Source: Grimontia hollisae CIP 101886 (GTDB lineage Bacteria; Pseudomonadota; Gammaproteobacteria; Enterobacterales; Vibrionaceae). From it: a DNA stretch of 64,000 bases. Below are positions 55,326 to 63,972 of the stretch, in pieces. Every line of letters begins with the position of its first letter. Positions within the stretch are counted from its first letter, which is position 1. Location: contig NZ_ADAQ01000011.1 of assembly GCF_000176515.1 (NCBI RefSeq), positions 124,001 through 188,000 of the forward strand. The letters are read 5' to 3'. Below the pieces are notes generated by a model. The model made no database searches, was not told the DNA's origin, and saw only the letters and a list, made by a program, of their open reading frames with translations. The position numbers and the translations under genes are program-made.

Positions 55326-55994
55326 ATGAAAATTCTCGTTGTCGATGACAGTCATCATGTTGCTGAAACCATCTCGGACTATCTTGAGCTTCAGGGCATG
55401 GTGACCGATCATGCATATCATGGGGAAGCCGCGGTTCGTCTGGCTCAAGAGAATGAATATGATGTCATTATTATGGATATCATGATGCCCAAGACCGATG
55501 GCATATCGGCGGTAAAAAAGCTGCGTGAAGAGATCCTTTGCCAAACTCCGATCCTGTTTCTCACAGCCAAAGATCGCATTGAGGACAAGGTTGCTGCATT
55601 CAACGCCGGTGGTGACGACTACTTATTAAAGCCCTTCAGCATGGAAGAGCTTTGCCTGCGGTTACACGCCCTGGCGAATCGGGGCCCCAGAAAAGATGTG
55701 GGAAAACTCACCTTCGCCGATATTTGTCTCGACAACCAAACTGAAGAAGTCACACGGGACAATAAACCAATCAAAGTCAGCCGGATTCAGCTGAAAATAC
55801 TGAAGGTATTGTTACGCCATGCACCGGGGATCGTCAGTAAACAACTCTTGATAGAATCGGTATGGGGAGATGATTCCCCACCCAGTGACGCACTACGCAG
55901 TCACATTTATGGACTTCGCAACGCACTGGATCGCGGTTTTGAACAATCACGTTTAGAGACCATTCATGGACAAGGTTATCGACTCAAAGCCTAA
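55326..55994 (+). CDS. OmpR-family response regulator
   Basis: 222 residues. Receiver with VVDDSHHVAETISDYL (acidic pair), phospho-acceptor Asp51 in DVIIMDIMMPKTDG, Thr and Lys in FLTAKDRIEDKV and DDYLLKPFSMEEL. C-terminal winged helix (about 125-222: RIQLKILKVLLRHAPGIVSK, LRSHIYGLRNALD, ETIHGQGYRLKA). Overlaps the histidine kinase gene by 29 bp. Likely targets include its own operon and the divergent DUF5666 gene. Confidence 0.93.
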   Translation: MKILVVDDSHHVAETISDYLELQGMVTDHAYHGEAAVRLAQENEYDVIIMDIMMPKTDGISAVKKLREEILCQTPILFLTAKDRIEDKVAAFNAGGDDYLLKPFSMEELCLRLHALANRGPRKDVGKLTFADICLDNQTEEVTRDNKPIKVSRIQLKILKVLLRHAPGIVSKQLLIESVWGDDSPPSDALRSHIYGLRNALDRGFEQSRLETIHGQGYRLKA

Positions 55995-57207
55995 ACATTA
56001 CCCAAGTATTTATTGGAAGATACTCTTAAGTTTTGGCTTGTTCATCATTATCACTTTCGCTGTTTTCGGCATGGTTATCTATCAGGCACAAAACCAGATG
56101 GAAGTAATAAGCCTTCATCACTGGCTGGATACAGAAGCCAAACAGTATCGAACAGAATACTTGAAAGTCGGAGACGCCGCCGCGCTGCCAAACCCGTCTG
56201 AATTTTCAACATACTTGAGTCAACAATCCGCACCCGATTGGTTGAAAGCATATCAAACACCCGGCTTTTTCGAGCATGTGCTTGGCACAGAAGATAAACA
56301 CTTTCTTGTTGCCCCTCACCCATCTGGACACGATCTGATGTATATCGTTTTTCAGGATGATGCTGACGACTATTTGGATGAATATGAATCAAGTCTCCAC
56401 ACTAATACATTACTGATCGGGGCGGTTTCGTCTTTATTGATGGTCCTTTACGGCAGTTATGTGGTGTATTCACTGGCGCACCCTTTAACCCGAATAAAAC
56501 AAAAAATTATGCAAATGCCTCCGAATGAACCCGTTTTTGATGTAGATACGGAATACGAAGAGACACGATTGATTGAACAGGCCCTGCTCGATTCGAAAAA
56601 TGATATTTCGGCGTATTTTCAGCGAGAAAAAGAATTCAGTCGATTTGCGTCACACGAATTACGCACACCTATTATGGTGATACAAGGTTCAACAGATTTA
56701 CTGGCTCAAATACCCACGTTGCCTTCTGTTGCCCAAAAGGCGGTAATACGACTACAAGCAGCCAGCACTCAAATGCGTGTGTTAACAGAAGCGTTTTTAC
56801 TGCTTGGCAAAGCACACATTGAAGATCACCATTTTTCAACCCAACGCCTGAATGATTCGCTCACCCAACAGTTGACAGAAATGGCACCACTTTTCGCCAA
56901 ACAAGGGACCAACTATCAGCTTTCTATCTCTGCTCCTGCCACCGTTCATGCCCCGTCAAGCTTTATCTCAATCATCATCAATAACCTGATCAAAAATGCG
57001 TTCAGCTATAGCATTGGTGATATTGACATTTCTCTGTCTACGCACACCCTTACTATCACCAACCGGCATAACGGCCATGAAACCTATAATGCAGGATACG
57101 GTTGTGGCCTGGTTATCGTGCAGCGTATCTGCGAACGGATGCATTGGGCATTCAGCACTGAAGATAATGGCTATCAGTTTGTAGCCACCGTCAGATTTTC
57201 ATCTTAA
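55966..57207 (+). CDS. Sensor histidine kinase partner
   Basis: 413 residues. Two membrane helices (about 19-40 and 145-165) bracket a periplasmic sensor (about 41-144). HisKA domain with EFSRFASHELRTPIMVIQGS (phosphoacceptor His230); HATPase with N-box IIINNLIKNAFSYS and G-box GYGCGLVIVQRIC. It forms a pair with the overlapping OmpR-family regulator. The signal is unknown; the divergent lipoprotein suggests envelope or cation sensing. Internal ATG starts would cut the first helix, so 55966 is kept. Confidence 0.92.
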   Translation: MDKVIDSKPKHYPSIYWKILLSFGLFIIITFAVFGMVIYQAQNQMEVISLHHWLDTEAKQYRTEYLKVGDAAALPNPSEFSTYLSQQSAPDWLKAYQTPGFFEHVLGTEDKHFLVAPHPSGHDLMYIVFQDDADDYLDEYESSLHTNTLLIGAVSSLLMVLYGSYVVYSLAHPLTRIKQKIMQMPPNEPVFDVDTEYEETRLIEQALLDSKNDISAYFQREKEFSRFASHELRTPIMVIQGSTDLLAQIPTLPSVAQKAVIRLQAASTQMRVLTEAFLLLGKAHIEDHHFSTQRLNDSLTQQLTEMAPLFAKQGTNYQLSISAPATVHAPSSFISIIINNLIKNAFSYSIGDIDISLSTHTLTITNRHNGHETYNAGYGCGLVIVQRICERMHWAFSTEDNGYQFVATVRFSS

Positions 57208-57217
57208 AAGAGGTGAA

Positions 57218-57505
57218 AATCGATTGGGTGTTTTTCCTCTTAAATTCCGCCTTGCAGCACCGCACGTAAAGCATGAGCCATACAAGATTGAGCGCACTTA
57301 CCCGTATTTTCACGATGGTTCTGTATGAGATCTGAAAGACGCAGTGAAAATCATGGCTGACGTTCAGCTTAACTCTAAAATGACAGATGCAGAAGCCGAC
57401 AGAGTAGTCGAATTCCTGAAGTCCCTGAATGGCGAAATGCCACAGATTATCGTACCCAACCTCCCACCATCAGGCCCACAAACACCGCGTCCGGATGTAG
57501 GATAA
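57218..57505 (+). pseudogene. C-terminal relic of a di-haem cytochrome c peroxidase
   Basis: An open frame reads PYKIERTYPYFHDGSV, then a TGA stop in place of the expected Trp codon, then DLKDAVKIMADVQLNSKM, TDAEADRVVEFLKSLNGEMP and IIVPNLPPSGPQTP to TAA at 57505. The PYFHDGS and AVKIM...FLKSL blocks are the C-terminal signature of the CcpA/MauG family. The 5' two thirds, including both CXXCH haem sites, are absent. No intact copy is in the window. 57506-57656 has no gene. Confidence 0.8.
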
Positions 57506-57656
57506 TAAAACACAGGGCAGCATAACGCTGTCCTGATTTTTCACGGTGACCGGAAGAAAAAACGTGTGCTCCGGATTATCAGATCCAATACGACGCAATA
57601 AACACAACGGGCCTATGTTTAAACATTGAGGTGACGCCCGGATCAAAGATCTCCCC

Positions 57657-60020
57657 ATGTACGCAGCACAAAAAACAACCGCAAAAACGCAATATCAAAA
57701 CAAGGTTCAGGTCTCGGGAGCAAACCGTGTAGACTCACATTCACCGGTTCAGCGGTTTTCCCCCCAAACACAGCTCTCTTCTTTTAGCCTTTCAACGCAA
57801 TTTACCCGTCAAAAAACAGGGGAAGCTGAAGCAAAAACAGCCGGTGATTTGTTCCACCATCACGTGACAGAAAACCCCGATCAGGAAACCCCATCGACAC
57901 CAAAGTCAGACCAGCACCGGTTGCCAACGCCCAATTACTTATCAGGACAGGGAGCGCCATTGCCGTCCTCTTTACAGTCAGCAATGTGCCAATACTTTCA
58001 CCAGCCATTTTCACAGGTAACAATTCATAACTCCCCGGCAGCCCATACCGCATCCCAAACCCTGAACGCACGGGCATTTACCATAGGCAACCATATCGCT
58101 TTTGGTCGCGGAGAATACTCTCCCCATACCCGTGCAGGGCAATCACTCATCGCCCATGAACTGGCCCATGTTGTTCAGCAACGTCAGGGAAGAGCATCCA
58201 TCATGCGCCAGGCATTACCTGCCTCTTTACGTTCCCGGCAAAACGTAGAAACCATGACAACGGCCGAACTCAACACTCAAATCGAATTGCTGCTGGAATG
58301 GCTGAACAGTCAGGAAACCTATTCAGAAGAACACGATCATTTGCGTGAATACCTTGAGATGATGGAGTATGAACGGCAAAGCCGTGAGCTGAGTACAGAA
58401 CCACCCACTCCGCCCCAGCCTCCGCCTGCCCAACCTCCCCGCCTGCCCGCTTCCAGTGCTTCGACGCCAGCCCCTACTCCGCAGATTGCAACCATGACGC
58501 TGGTAAGCAGCGGAGGAAGTGGGTCAGGCCCAACCAGAACCCCCCTCACTCCCCAGGAAATGTTTCGCATCATTACCGACCAGCGGGCGTGGCATTTCAG
58601 CCCAGGGAGAGGTCAGGTAATTGAAGACCCAGCCGGTGTTGGCCGGGGAGTCGGCCCGGCGACCACAGGGAGACCTGCTCACGTTCCCCGGACATCTAGA
58701 CCTGCCGGTTCAACCGTCTTTGCCTCCATGCAGCTCATAGATGCTCAGGGCAATCAGGTAGCGCTCAGTTACGGTGAACACACCCAATACCGTGCACCAC
58801 ACGCTGAACAGGGCGCAACATCGGCACTGAGACGGGCCATACCACATGGCGCCGATATTCAGGGCGGCAGATTAGTGGTCGTTCTTGATCAGGTCCCCTG
58901 TGGACCAGGAAGCGCAAACTGCATGCAAACACTACGAACGGCGGCAAGAGAGTTAGGTGTGGGATTGGAAGTCCTGTTACCGGAACGCCAGGCACAACGT
59001 GGCACACGAACAGTACGGCCACGCACCGCTGCAATGGGCTCGCAACGCACGGATATGCCACGGGTCAGGCTGGTCAGGTATGCCCCGCTGTATCGCGCCC
59101 CACCAGCCAGAAGGGCGCCGGCCGGGGATGGAACCACGGCCGCCATCGGAACGCCAAACATGTCGGGCCTGAATGTGGGTGGACCTTCGGCGCGCGGTGA
59201 AGCCATCGGCGCAGGGATCACCATTGCATTTATGGGCGCTAACTTTATCCTCAATGAAATCAACGATTACATTCAGCAGCAGCGCGTAGAAGAAGCATTG
59301 GCGGGCATCAGGACATCACTGGAAACCTACCGGAGTGAACACCGACAAATGGGCACCTTGCTGGTCTTTCGCTATACCCAGCAGGAAGCCCCGCCAGACA
59401 GCCTGATACAACCCGGTGCCGTGTTCAGAAGCGTCATGTATTATCATGGTGCGACACAAGATGAGGCAAGGCGGACCTGGCGCAACACACCGGAAATTCA
59501 CGCCTCACCACAAGGAAGCCGGCAATCGACACAGACCGTCTGGATCCCGCCTATCCAGCGGGCCGCAACACGGGCATTACGAACACCATTCCCCAGAGAG
59601 GAACTGGCGACCTTTGCAACAGGCCGGGCTGAATTGCAACATGTCGAATGGGGGGGCATCACCGGCTTTGATGATGAATCCACCCATTCGCTAACACTTG
59701 GCAACACCTCACCGCGGTTCTACATCTTGCGAATACCGGATGAACTTGTCTTTATGAATGGCTCAGAGCGCGTTAGCGTCGATATACCCATTACCTTCCG
59801 CTCGGCCCATCAAGGCGGCGCGATTCGCGTCGTGAACCTTGACCCGGCCTTCCCCGGCTATAATGTTTCCGCTGCGTTAGTGTTTCCCGCCGACAACGCC
59901 ACTGAACGGCTTTTTTCACAAACACCCGCGACAAGAGATAACCTCCGCCAGCTGAGAAGCTACACCAACATCAGAAAAGCCAGATGGGTCAGGCCTGAAA
60001 ATATCCAGCTGCTTGATTAA
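57657..60020 (+). CDS. DUF4157 protein with deaminase-like toxin domain
   Basis: 787 residues. N-terminal disordered region (1-90); DUF4157 metallopeptidase-like domain (about 95-180) with HELAH at 167-171 (AGQSLIAHELAHVVQQRQG); a linker (about 200-300) with a Pro-rich stretch PPTPPQPPPAQPP. A deaminase-like module (about 310-470) has HAE (382-384) and DQVPCGPGSANC (Cys415, Cys422), i.e. H.E..PC-x6-C in the cytidine-deaminase order. Then comes a Gly/Ala segment (GEAIGAGITIAFMGANFIL, about 525) and an uncharacterised 240-residue C-terminal part. DUF4157 proteins are typical cargo of extracellular contractile injection systems or other polymorphic-toxin carriers. No injection-system genes are in the window. 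Ribosome site weak. Deaminase call is inference. Confidence 0.78.
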   Translation: MYAAQKTTAKTQYQNKVQVSGANRVDSHSPVQRFSPQTQLSSFSLSTQFTRQKTGEAEAKTAGDLFHHHVTENPDQETPSTPKSDQHRLPTPNYLSGQGAPLPSSLQSAMCQYFHQPFSQVTIHNSPAAHTASQTLNARAFTIGNHIAFGRGEYSPHTRAGQSLIAHELAHVVQQRQGRASIMRQALPASLRSRQNVETMTTAELNTQIELLLEWLNSQETYSEEHDHLREYLEMMEYERQSRELSTEPPTPPQPPPAQPPRLPASSASTPAPTPQIATMTLVSSGGSGSGPTRTPLTPQEMFRIITDQRAWHFSPGRGQVIEDPAGVGRGVGPATTGRPAHVPRTSRPAGSTVFASMQLIDAQGNQVALSYGEHTQYRAPHAEQGATSALRRAIPHGADIQGGRLVVVLDQVPCGPGSANCMQTLRTAARELGVGLEVLLPERQAQRGTRTVRPRTAAMGSQRTDMPRVRLVRYAPLYRAPPARRAPAGDGTTAAIGTPNMSGLNVGGPSARGEAIGAGITIAFMGANFILNEINDYIQQQRVEEALAGIRTSLETYRSEHRQMGTLLVFRYTQQEAPPDSLIQPGAVFRSVMYYHGATQDEARRTWRNTPEIHASPQGSRQSTQTVWIPPIQRAATRALRTPFPREELATFATGRAELQHVEWGGITGFDDESTHSLTLGNTSPRFYILRIPDELVFMNGSERVSVDIPITFRSAHQGGAIRVVNLDPAFPGYNVSAALVFPADNATERLFSQTPATRDNLRQLRSYTNIRKARWVRPENIQLLD

Positions 60021-60079
60021 GGCTTGTTGACGTTTCAAGGTTATTTTGCAAAAGGTCAACAGCCCTGATTTTAGGTGAA

Positions 60080-60358
60080 TTACGAAACAGGAAACTGTGG
60101 AATCTGAGATACTGTTGATTCATATTCCCCATGTTCTTTAAGATAGCGTGAACATTCATTTAGCATATTATATACAGCTTGCCGTTCCTCTACTGGCATG
60201 GCCAGTATCTGCGGACTCAGAGGAGGGATCACCGGTGACACATTCCTGACTGTCTTTGCAGGTAGCGGCGGTGGCATGTCTTTCATTTCGACATAATCGC
60301 CCTCTTCTTTTACAGGACTCATCGTTACGTACACTGACTCTAAAGGCTGTTTAAACAT
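60080..60358 (-). CDS. Small Pro-rich protein with SH2/SH3-ligand-like motifs
   Basis: 92 residues, no signal peptide or membrane helix. Convergent with the DUF4157 gene (60-bp gap). The N-terminal 35 residues hold two Tyr-x-x-Met motifs, SVYVTMSP (Tyr10) and GDYVEMKD (Tyr22), then MPPPLPAK (29-35), which resembles a class II SH3 ligand (PxLPxK). The middle is Pro-rich (VSPVIPPLSP), and the end is a short helix (VEERQAVYNMLNECSRYLKEHG). I do not recognise a family. It could be the immunity protein of the neighbouring toxin or a small injected effector mimicking phosphotyrosine scaffolds. The ATG is preceded only by a weak AGAGAA. Confidence 0.5.
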   Translation of the reverse strand: MFKQPLESVYVTMSPVKEEGDYVEMKDMPPPLPAKTVRNVSPVIPPLSPQILAMPVEERQAVYNMLNECSRYLKEHGEYESTVSQIPQFPVS

Positions 60359-60734
60359 ATTCGTTCTCTATTGGCGATAAATACCTAAGGGACATGATCA
60401 TAAAAACCAACAGAACATGTCCGGAAACACAAACAATACTCCTCTGAAATTAAAAAAAATTCTTATGAAAAAAAATTAAAAAAAAGCCATATCGATTCAT
60501 GACTCAATTGGTATTGATTTTTCACTTTCTTTAAGATCAATAAGATAGATGAGGATCTTTTACTATCTGGGAGAATTATTGAAGGACAGGCTGACGTATT
60601 GCATCTGAGCCGCTAACTGATGGCGGTCCCTTCAGGAGGCATTTCACACCACCACTGACAAGTCCAGGCATTTTAGTGCAGCAAGATAACGTGTTTGTCA
60701 CCGGGCTTGACCCAACTCATACTCAATTTAAAAT
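60359..60734. other. Intergenic region, possible small RNA upstream of a terminator
   Basis: The whole 60359-60845 gap holds no convincing ORF on either strand. Its left part is AT-rich with poly-A tracts around 60450-60490, suited to promoters. It ends in an intrinsic terminator at 60735 that no gene explains, so a short + strand transcript is possible. Confidence 0.3.
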
Positions 60735-60761
60735 CCATAAAGCTCAATTTATGGGTTTTTT
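60735..60761 (+). terminator. Orphan Rho-independent terminator
   Basis: CCATAAA-GCTCAA-TTTATGG followed by GTTTTTTAG. Rightward orientation; the nearest upstream rightward gene ends at 60020, 715 bp away. Confidence 0.7.
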
Positions 60762-60845
60762 AGTGTTGTTATGAGCTTTTTTGTAAACTCACGCCTATCG
60801 GCGACCGATATGATGGTGCTCACTTCAAAGAAAAGGAGAACCAAA

Positions 60846-61376
60846 ATGAAATTTACTGTTTTCATTCCATTTCTCGCGGCGGCAGCATTTAACAGCCAAG
60901 CATTGACCCTGACAAGTCACGATATTCAGGAAGGTTCACGAATGGCTGACACCTTTGCATTTCAGGGCTTTGGTTGCACCGGCGATAACCTGTCGCCACA
61001 ACTCAGTTGGAAAGATGCCCCCGAAGGGACCAAGAGTTATGCGATCACCGCCTATGATCCCGATGCACCAACAGGCAGCGGTTGGTGGCACTGGGTCGCT
61101 CTGGATATTCCTGCTACGACAACCAGTGTGCCACAGGGCGCCTCCGGCAAATTAAAACAGGCGCGCGAAATGGAAAATGATTTTGGTGCCATTGGATACG
61201 GTGGGGCTTGCCCACCCAAAGGACACGGTATGCACCGCTATCAATTTACAGTATGGGCGATGCCTACGGAAAAACTGGCCTTACCCGAGAATCCATCCAA
61301 TGCATTGATTGGTTACATGCTAAATGCCACGGCGTTGGATAAAGCAACACTGACCGCAACCTATGTCAGCGAATAA
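60846..61376 (+). CDS. YbhB/YbcL-type PEBP (Raf-kinase-inhibitor-like) protein, exported
   Basis: 176 residues from the ATG at 60846 with a strong AAAAGGAGAACCAAA; the frame extends to 60771 without support. Signal peptide (1-19, AAAAFNSQA). PEBP ligand-pocket motifs: YDPDAPTGSGWWHWVALDIP and GYGGACPPKGHGMHRYQF. Bacterial members bind anionic ligands, and their role is unclear. Followed after 9 bp by an AraC regulator, so they form a pair. Confidence 0.9.
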   Translation: MKFTVFIPFLAAAAFNSQALTLTSHDIQEGSRMADTFAFQGFGCTGDNLSPQLSWKDAPEGTKSYAITAYDPDAPTGSGWWHWVALDIPATTTSVPQGASGKLKQAREMENDFGAIGYGGACPPKGHGMHRYQFTVWAMPTEKLALPENPSNALIGYMLNATALDKATLTATYVSE

Positions 61377-61385
61377 GGAAACCCC

Positions 61386-62156
61386 ATGACGAGAGCGTTG
61401 GTGCGTACAGGCCAGTTTCGTGGCATTGCCAAACAGCCACTGCGTAATGTGTCGGTTTACGCTCCGACAATTATCTGGGTCCGCCGTGGTTTTAAACAAC
61501 TTTGGTGGCACGATCGCTCACATCAATATTCATCCCAAGACTGGCTGGTGATTCCAGCCAGTCATTCCCTTACATTCGTTAATGAACCAGCTCAAACTGA
61601 TTTCTGTTCGCACACATTAACCTTCCTGGAACCACCGCCGCGTGAATGGTTAGCAGAAAGCCAACCAATATCAGTCACCGAGGAACCAAGGTTAGCAGTG
61701 ACTCCGCAACTGGCTTATTGCTTTGAAACCTTATATGACATGGCGGGAAAATCACTGTCAGAAGCCGCTCAAAGACAGTTTTTACTGGGGTTTTACGCCG
61801 AGCTACAAGCAGCAAATGCCCTGCATCTGCTATTTCCCGGCGCAGAGACTTCAATGAAGGAAAAACTTGCCCGCTATCTCAGCGCTAACCCCGGTGATAC
61901 ACATCACATTAAGGTCGTGGCGGCTCATTTTTCGATGAGTCCAGCAACGCTAAAGCGTAAGCTTGCAGCTGAAGACACATCATTCCGTCATATACTGACT
62001 CATACACGCATGACCTATGCGCTGTCACTGATGCAAAAATCCCGCTCCCAACTCGATGTGGCGCTGGCATGTGGTTATCAATCAGAAGCACGCTTTTCTC
62101 GCCGCTTTAAAGAAGTGTTTGGGCTTTCACCCAAAGAATATGTTCGGACCTTATAA
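61386..62156 (+). CDS. AraC-family transcriptional regulator
   Basis: 256 residues. N-terminal cupin-like part (about 20-100; VIPASHSLTFVN) and a C-terminal AraC double helix-turn-helix (about 160-256): HIKVVAAHFSMSPATLKRKL, FRHILTHTRMTYALSLMQ, LDVALACGYQSEARFSRRFK, EVFGLSPKEYVRTL. RBS AAGGAAACCCC. Inducer unknown. Co-transcribed with the PEBP gene. Confidence 0.9.
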   Translation: MTRALVRTGQFRGIAKQPLRNVSVYAPTIIWVRRGFKQLWWHDRSHQYSSQDWLVIPASHSLTFVNEPAQTDFCSHTLTFLEPPPREWLAESQPISVTEEPRLAVTPQLAYCFETLYDMAGKSLSEAAQRQFLLGFYAELQAANALHLLFPGAETSMKEKLARYLSANPGDTHHIKVVAAHFSMSPATLKRKLAAEDTSFRHILTHTRMTYALSLMQKSRSQLDVALACGYQSEARFSRRFKEVFGLSPKEYVRTL

Positions 62157-62341
62157 CGTTTACCCCCCGACTTTCCCTTTTTTGAACAGAGTTTGGCAAT
62201 GATGGCTTTGATCAAAAGACATGAGCATGTCCAACCAACCGTAGGGCGTGCAACGCCACAGATCCGTAACTTCATCCACAACAGATGGAGGGGCGTGTCT
62301 TTCGAAAAGCTCCCTCTTTCTCCCAAAACATCTGAGGTAGA

Positions 62342-63274
62342 TTAACCGTCCTGATTAATCTTGACGATAAGTTCGTCTTCTACCCGGGCTGCCATTTCAT
62401 TAGGAACCTGACAGGTGCCTGCATTTTCGTGACCACCACCGCCATATTTCAGCATGAGCTCACCAATGTTAGTTTGGGAAGATTTATCAAAGATCGACTT
62501 ACCGCATGCAAAAACGGTATTTTGCTTTTGGAACCCCCACAGGACATGGATAGAAATGTTGCACTGCGGATAGAGTGCATAGATTTCAAAGCGGTTACCT
62601 GCCCATATTGTCTCTTCCCGGCGAAGATCCAGCAGCACGAGGTTTCCACATACTGATGCGCAGCGCCGGATTTGCGCCTGAAATTTTTCGTGATGGCTGA
62701 AATAAAGGTCAACACGTTCTTTGATATCCGGCAGCGCCATGATTTCATCAATAGATTTATCTTTGCAATAATCGATTAAATCCATCATGAGATCATAATT
62801 AGAGATCCGGAAGTTCTTGAAGCGGCCAAGACCGGTCCGGGAGTCCATGATAAAGTTCAGCAGACACCACCCTGTGGGGTACAGCACTTCGTCTTTGGTA
62901 TATTGTGCCGAATCTCCTTTATCAACCTCTTCCATCATCTCATCCCAGTCACTTGGGAAGGTGTTTTTACCGCCAAAGTGTTTCCAAACCACACGCGCTG
63001 CGGAGGGAGCATCTGGATCGATAATGTGGTTGGTATTCAGCGCCTGATTGCGGATCATTTCAGAGGCATGGTGGTCAATACATAGGTGTGCATTCGGGGT
63101 GTAAGGCAAGTTAGTGGTGATGTCGTATTCGGTAATTTCAACCACCCCGTCTTGCATATCCTTTGGATGCACAAACTTGATGTCATCAATCAAATCAATG
63201 TGCTTTAACAGCACCGCACACACAAGTCCGTCGAAGTCACTTCTCGTGATAAGACGGTATCGTCTTTCTGGCAT
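62342..63274 (-). CDS. DHH-family phosphoesterase
   Basis: 310 residues from the ATG at 63274 (GGGAG seven bases upstream; a GTG at 63280 is the frame limit). DHH motifs: LITRSDFDGLVCAVLL (first Asp pair), CIDHHASE (DHH), and C-terminal DHHA1 GGGGHENAGTCQV. The family covers exopolyphosphatases, oligoribonucleases and c-di-AMP-type phosphodiesterases. No DnaJ- or RecJ-type extra domains. Substrate not determined. Ends close to the AraC gene in convergent orientation. Confidence 0.87.
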   Translation of the reverse strand: MPERRYRLITRSDFDGLVCAVLLKHIDLIDDIKFVHPKDMQDGVVEITEYDITTNLPYTPNAHLCIDHHASEMIRNQALNTNHIIDPDAPSAARVVWKHFGGKNTFPSDWDEMMEEVDKGDSAQYTKDEVLYPTGWCLLNFIMDSRTGLGRFKNFRISNYDLMMDLIDYCKDKSIDEIMALPDIKERVDLYFSHHEKFQAQIRRCASVCGNLVLLDLRREETIWAGNRFEIYALYPQCNISIHVLWGFQKQNTVFACGKSIFDKSSQTNIGELMLKYGGGGHENAGTCQVPNEMAARVEDELIVKINQDG

Positions 63275-63462
63275 AACCACACTCCCTCAAAAAAGGGCTT
63301 CACCCCTTGATGGTTTTCTTGTTATTCCACATATTTCTTAAGAATAAGACGAATGCCCGATTGTGCAACTTGAAGAAGAAACAATATCCTGCACAGGGTA
63401 CAGTGAAGAAAAATCTCGGAGGATGTCGATATCAGTGCAATCAAAGTGCGGATGTGAAAAAC

Positions 63463-63488
63463 GAAAAAGCCCAGTCCGAAGACTGGGC
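63463..63488 (-). terminator. Terminator of the leftward tRNA operon
   Basis: Minus strand GCCCAGTC-TTCG-GACTGGGC followed by TTTTTCG; 8-bp stem with a UUCG loop. Confidence 0.92.
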
Positions 63489-63497
63489 CCTTGAATG

Positions 63498-63574
<77 letters not shown>

Positions 63575-63639
63575 TCCGATTCATCGTTTAAAGTACGATG
63601 TCGACTTTTTTGTTACCGAACAAGTCGTCAACAAGTATT

Positions 63640-63715
63640 TGGAGCGACACACGAGGTTCGAACTCGTGACCTCAACCTTGGCAAGGTTGCGCTCTACCAG
63701 CTGAGCTAGTGTCGC
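63640..63715 (-). tRNA. tRNA-Gly(GCC)
   Basis: 76 nt with encoded CCA. Acceptor GCGACAC/GTGTCGC, D arm TAGCTCAGCTGGTAGAG, anticodon loop TTGCCAA giving GCC, T arm ACGAGTTCGAACCTCGT. Confidence 0.95.
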
Positions 63716-63747
63716 ATGCTATCCGGCATCGCCGAATAAACTGAAAG

Positions 63748-63824
<77 letters not shown>

Positions 63825-63884
63825 TCCGATTCACCGTTTAAAGTACGATGTCGACTTTTTGTTACCGACCTAGCCGGTAACATT

Positions 63885-63968
63885 TGAAGCGACACATGAC
63901 ATCCCTAGCCTTCAAGGCTCAGGTGAAGGTCGAAAAAGGTTGCGCTCCACAAACTGAGCGAGTATCGC
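63885..63968 (-). pseudogene. Degenerate tRNA-Gly
   Basis: Minus strand starts GCGATACTCGCTCAG and ends GTGTCGCTTCA, mirroring the intact tRNA-Gly acceptor and D arm (GCGACACTAGCTCAG) and 3' end (GTGTCGCTCCA). The anticodon arm is destroyed (AACCTTTTTCGACC instead of AACCTTGCCAAGGTT), there is an insertion in the variable/T region, and CCA has become TCA. Confidence 0.85.
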
Positions 63969-63972
63969 ATCA

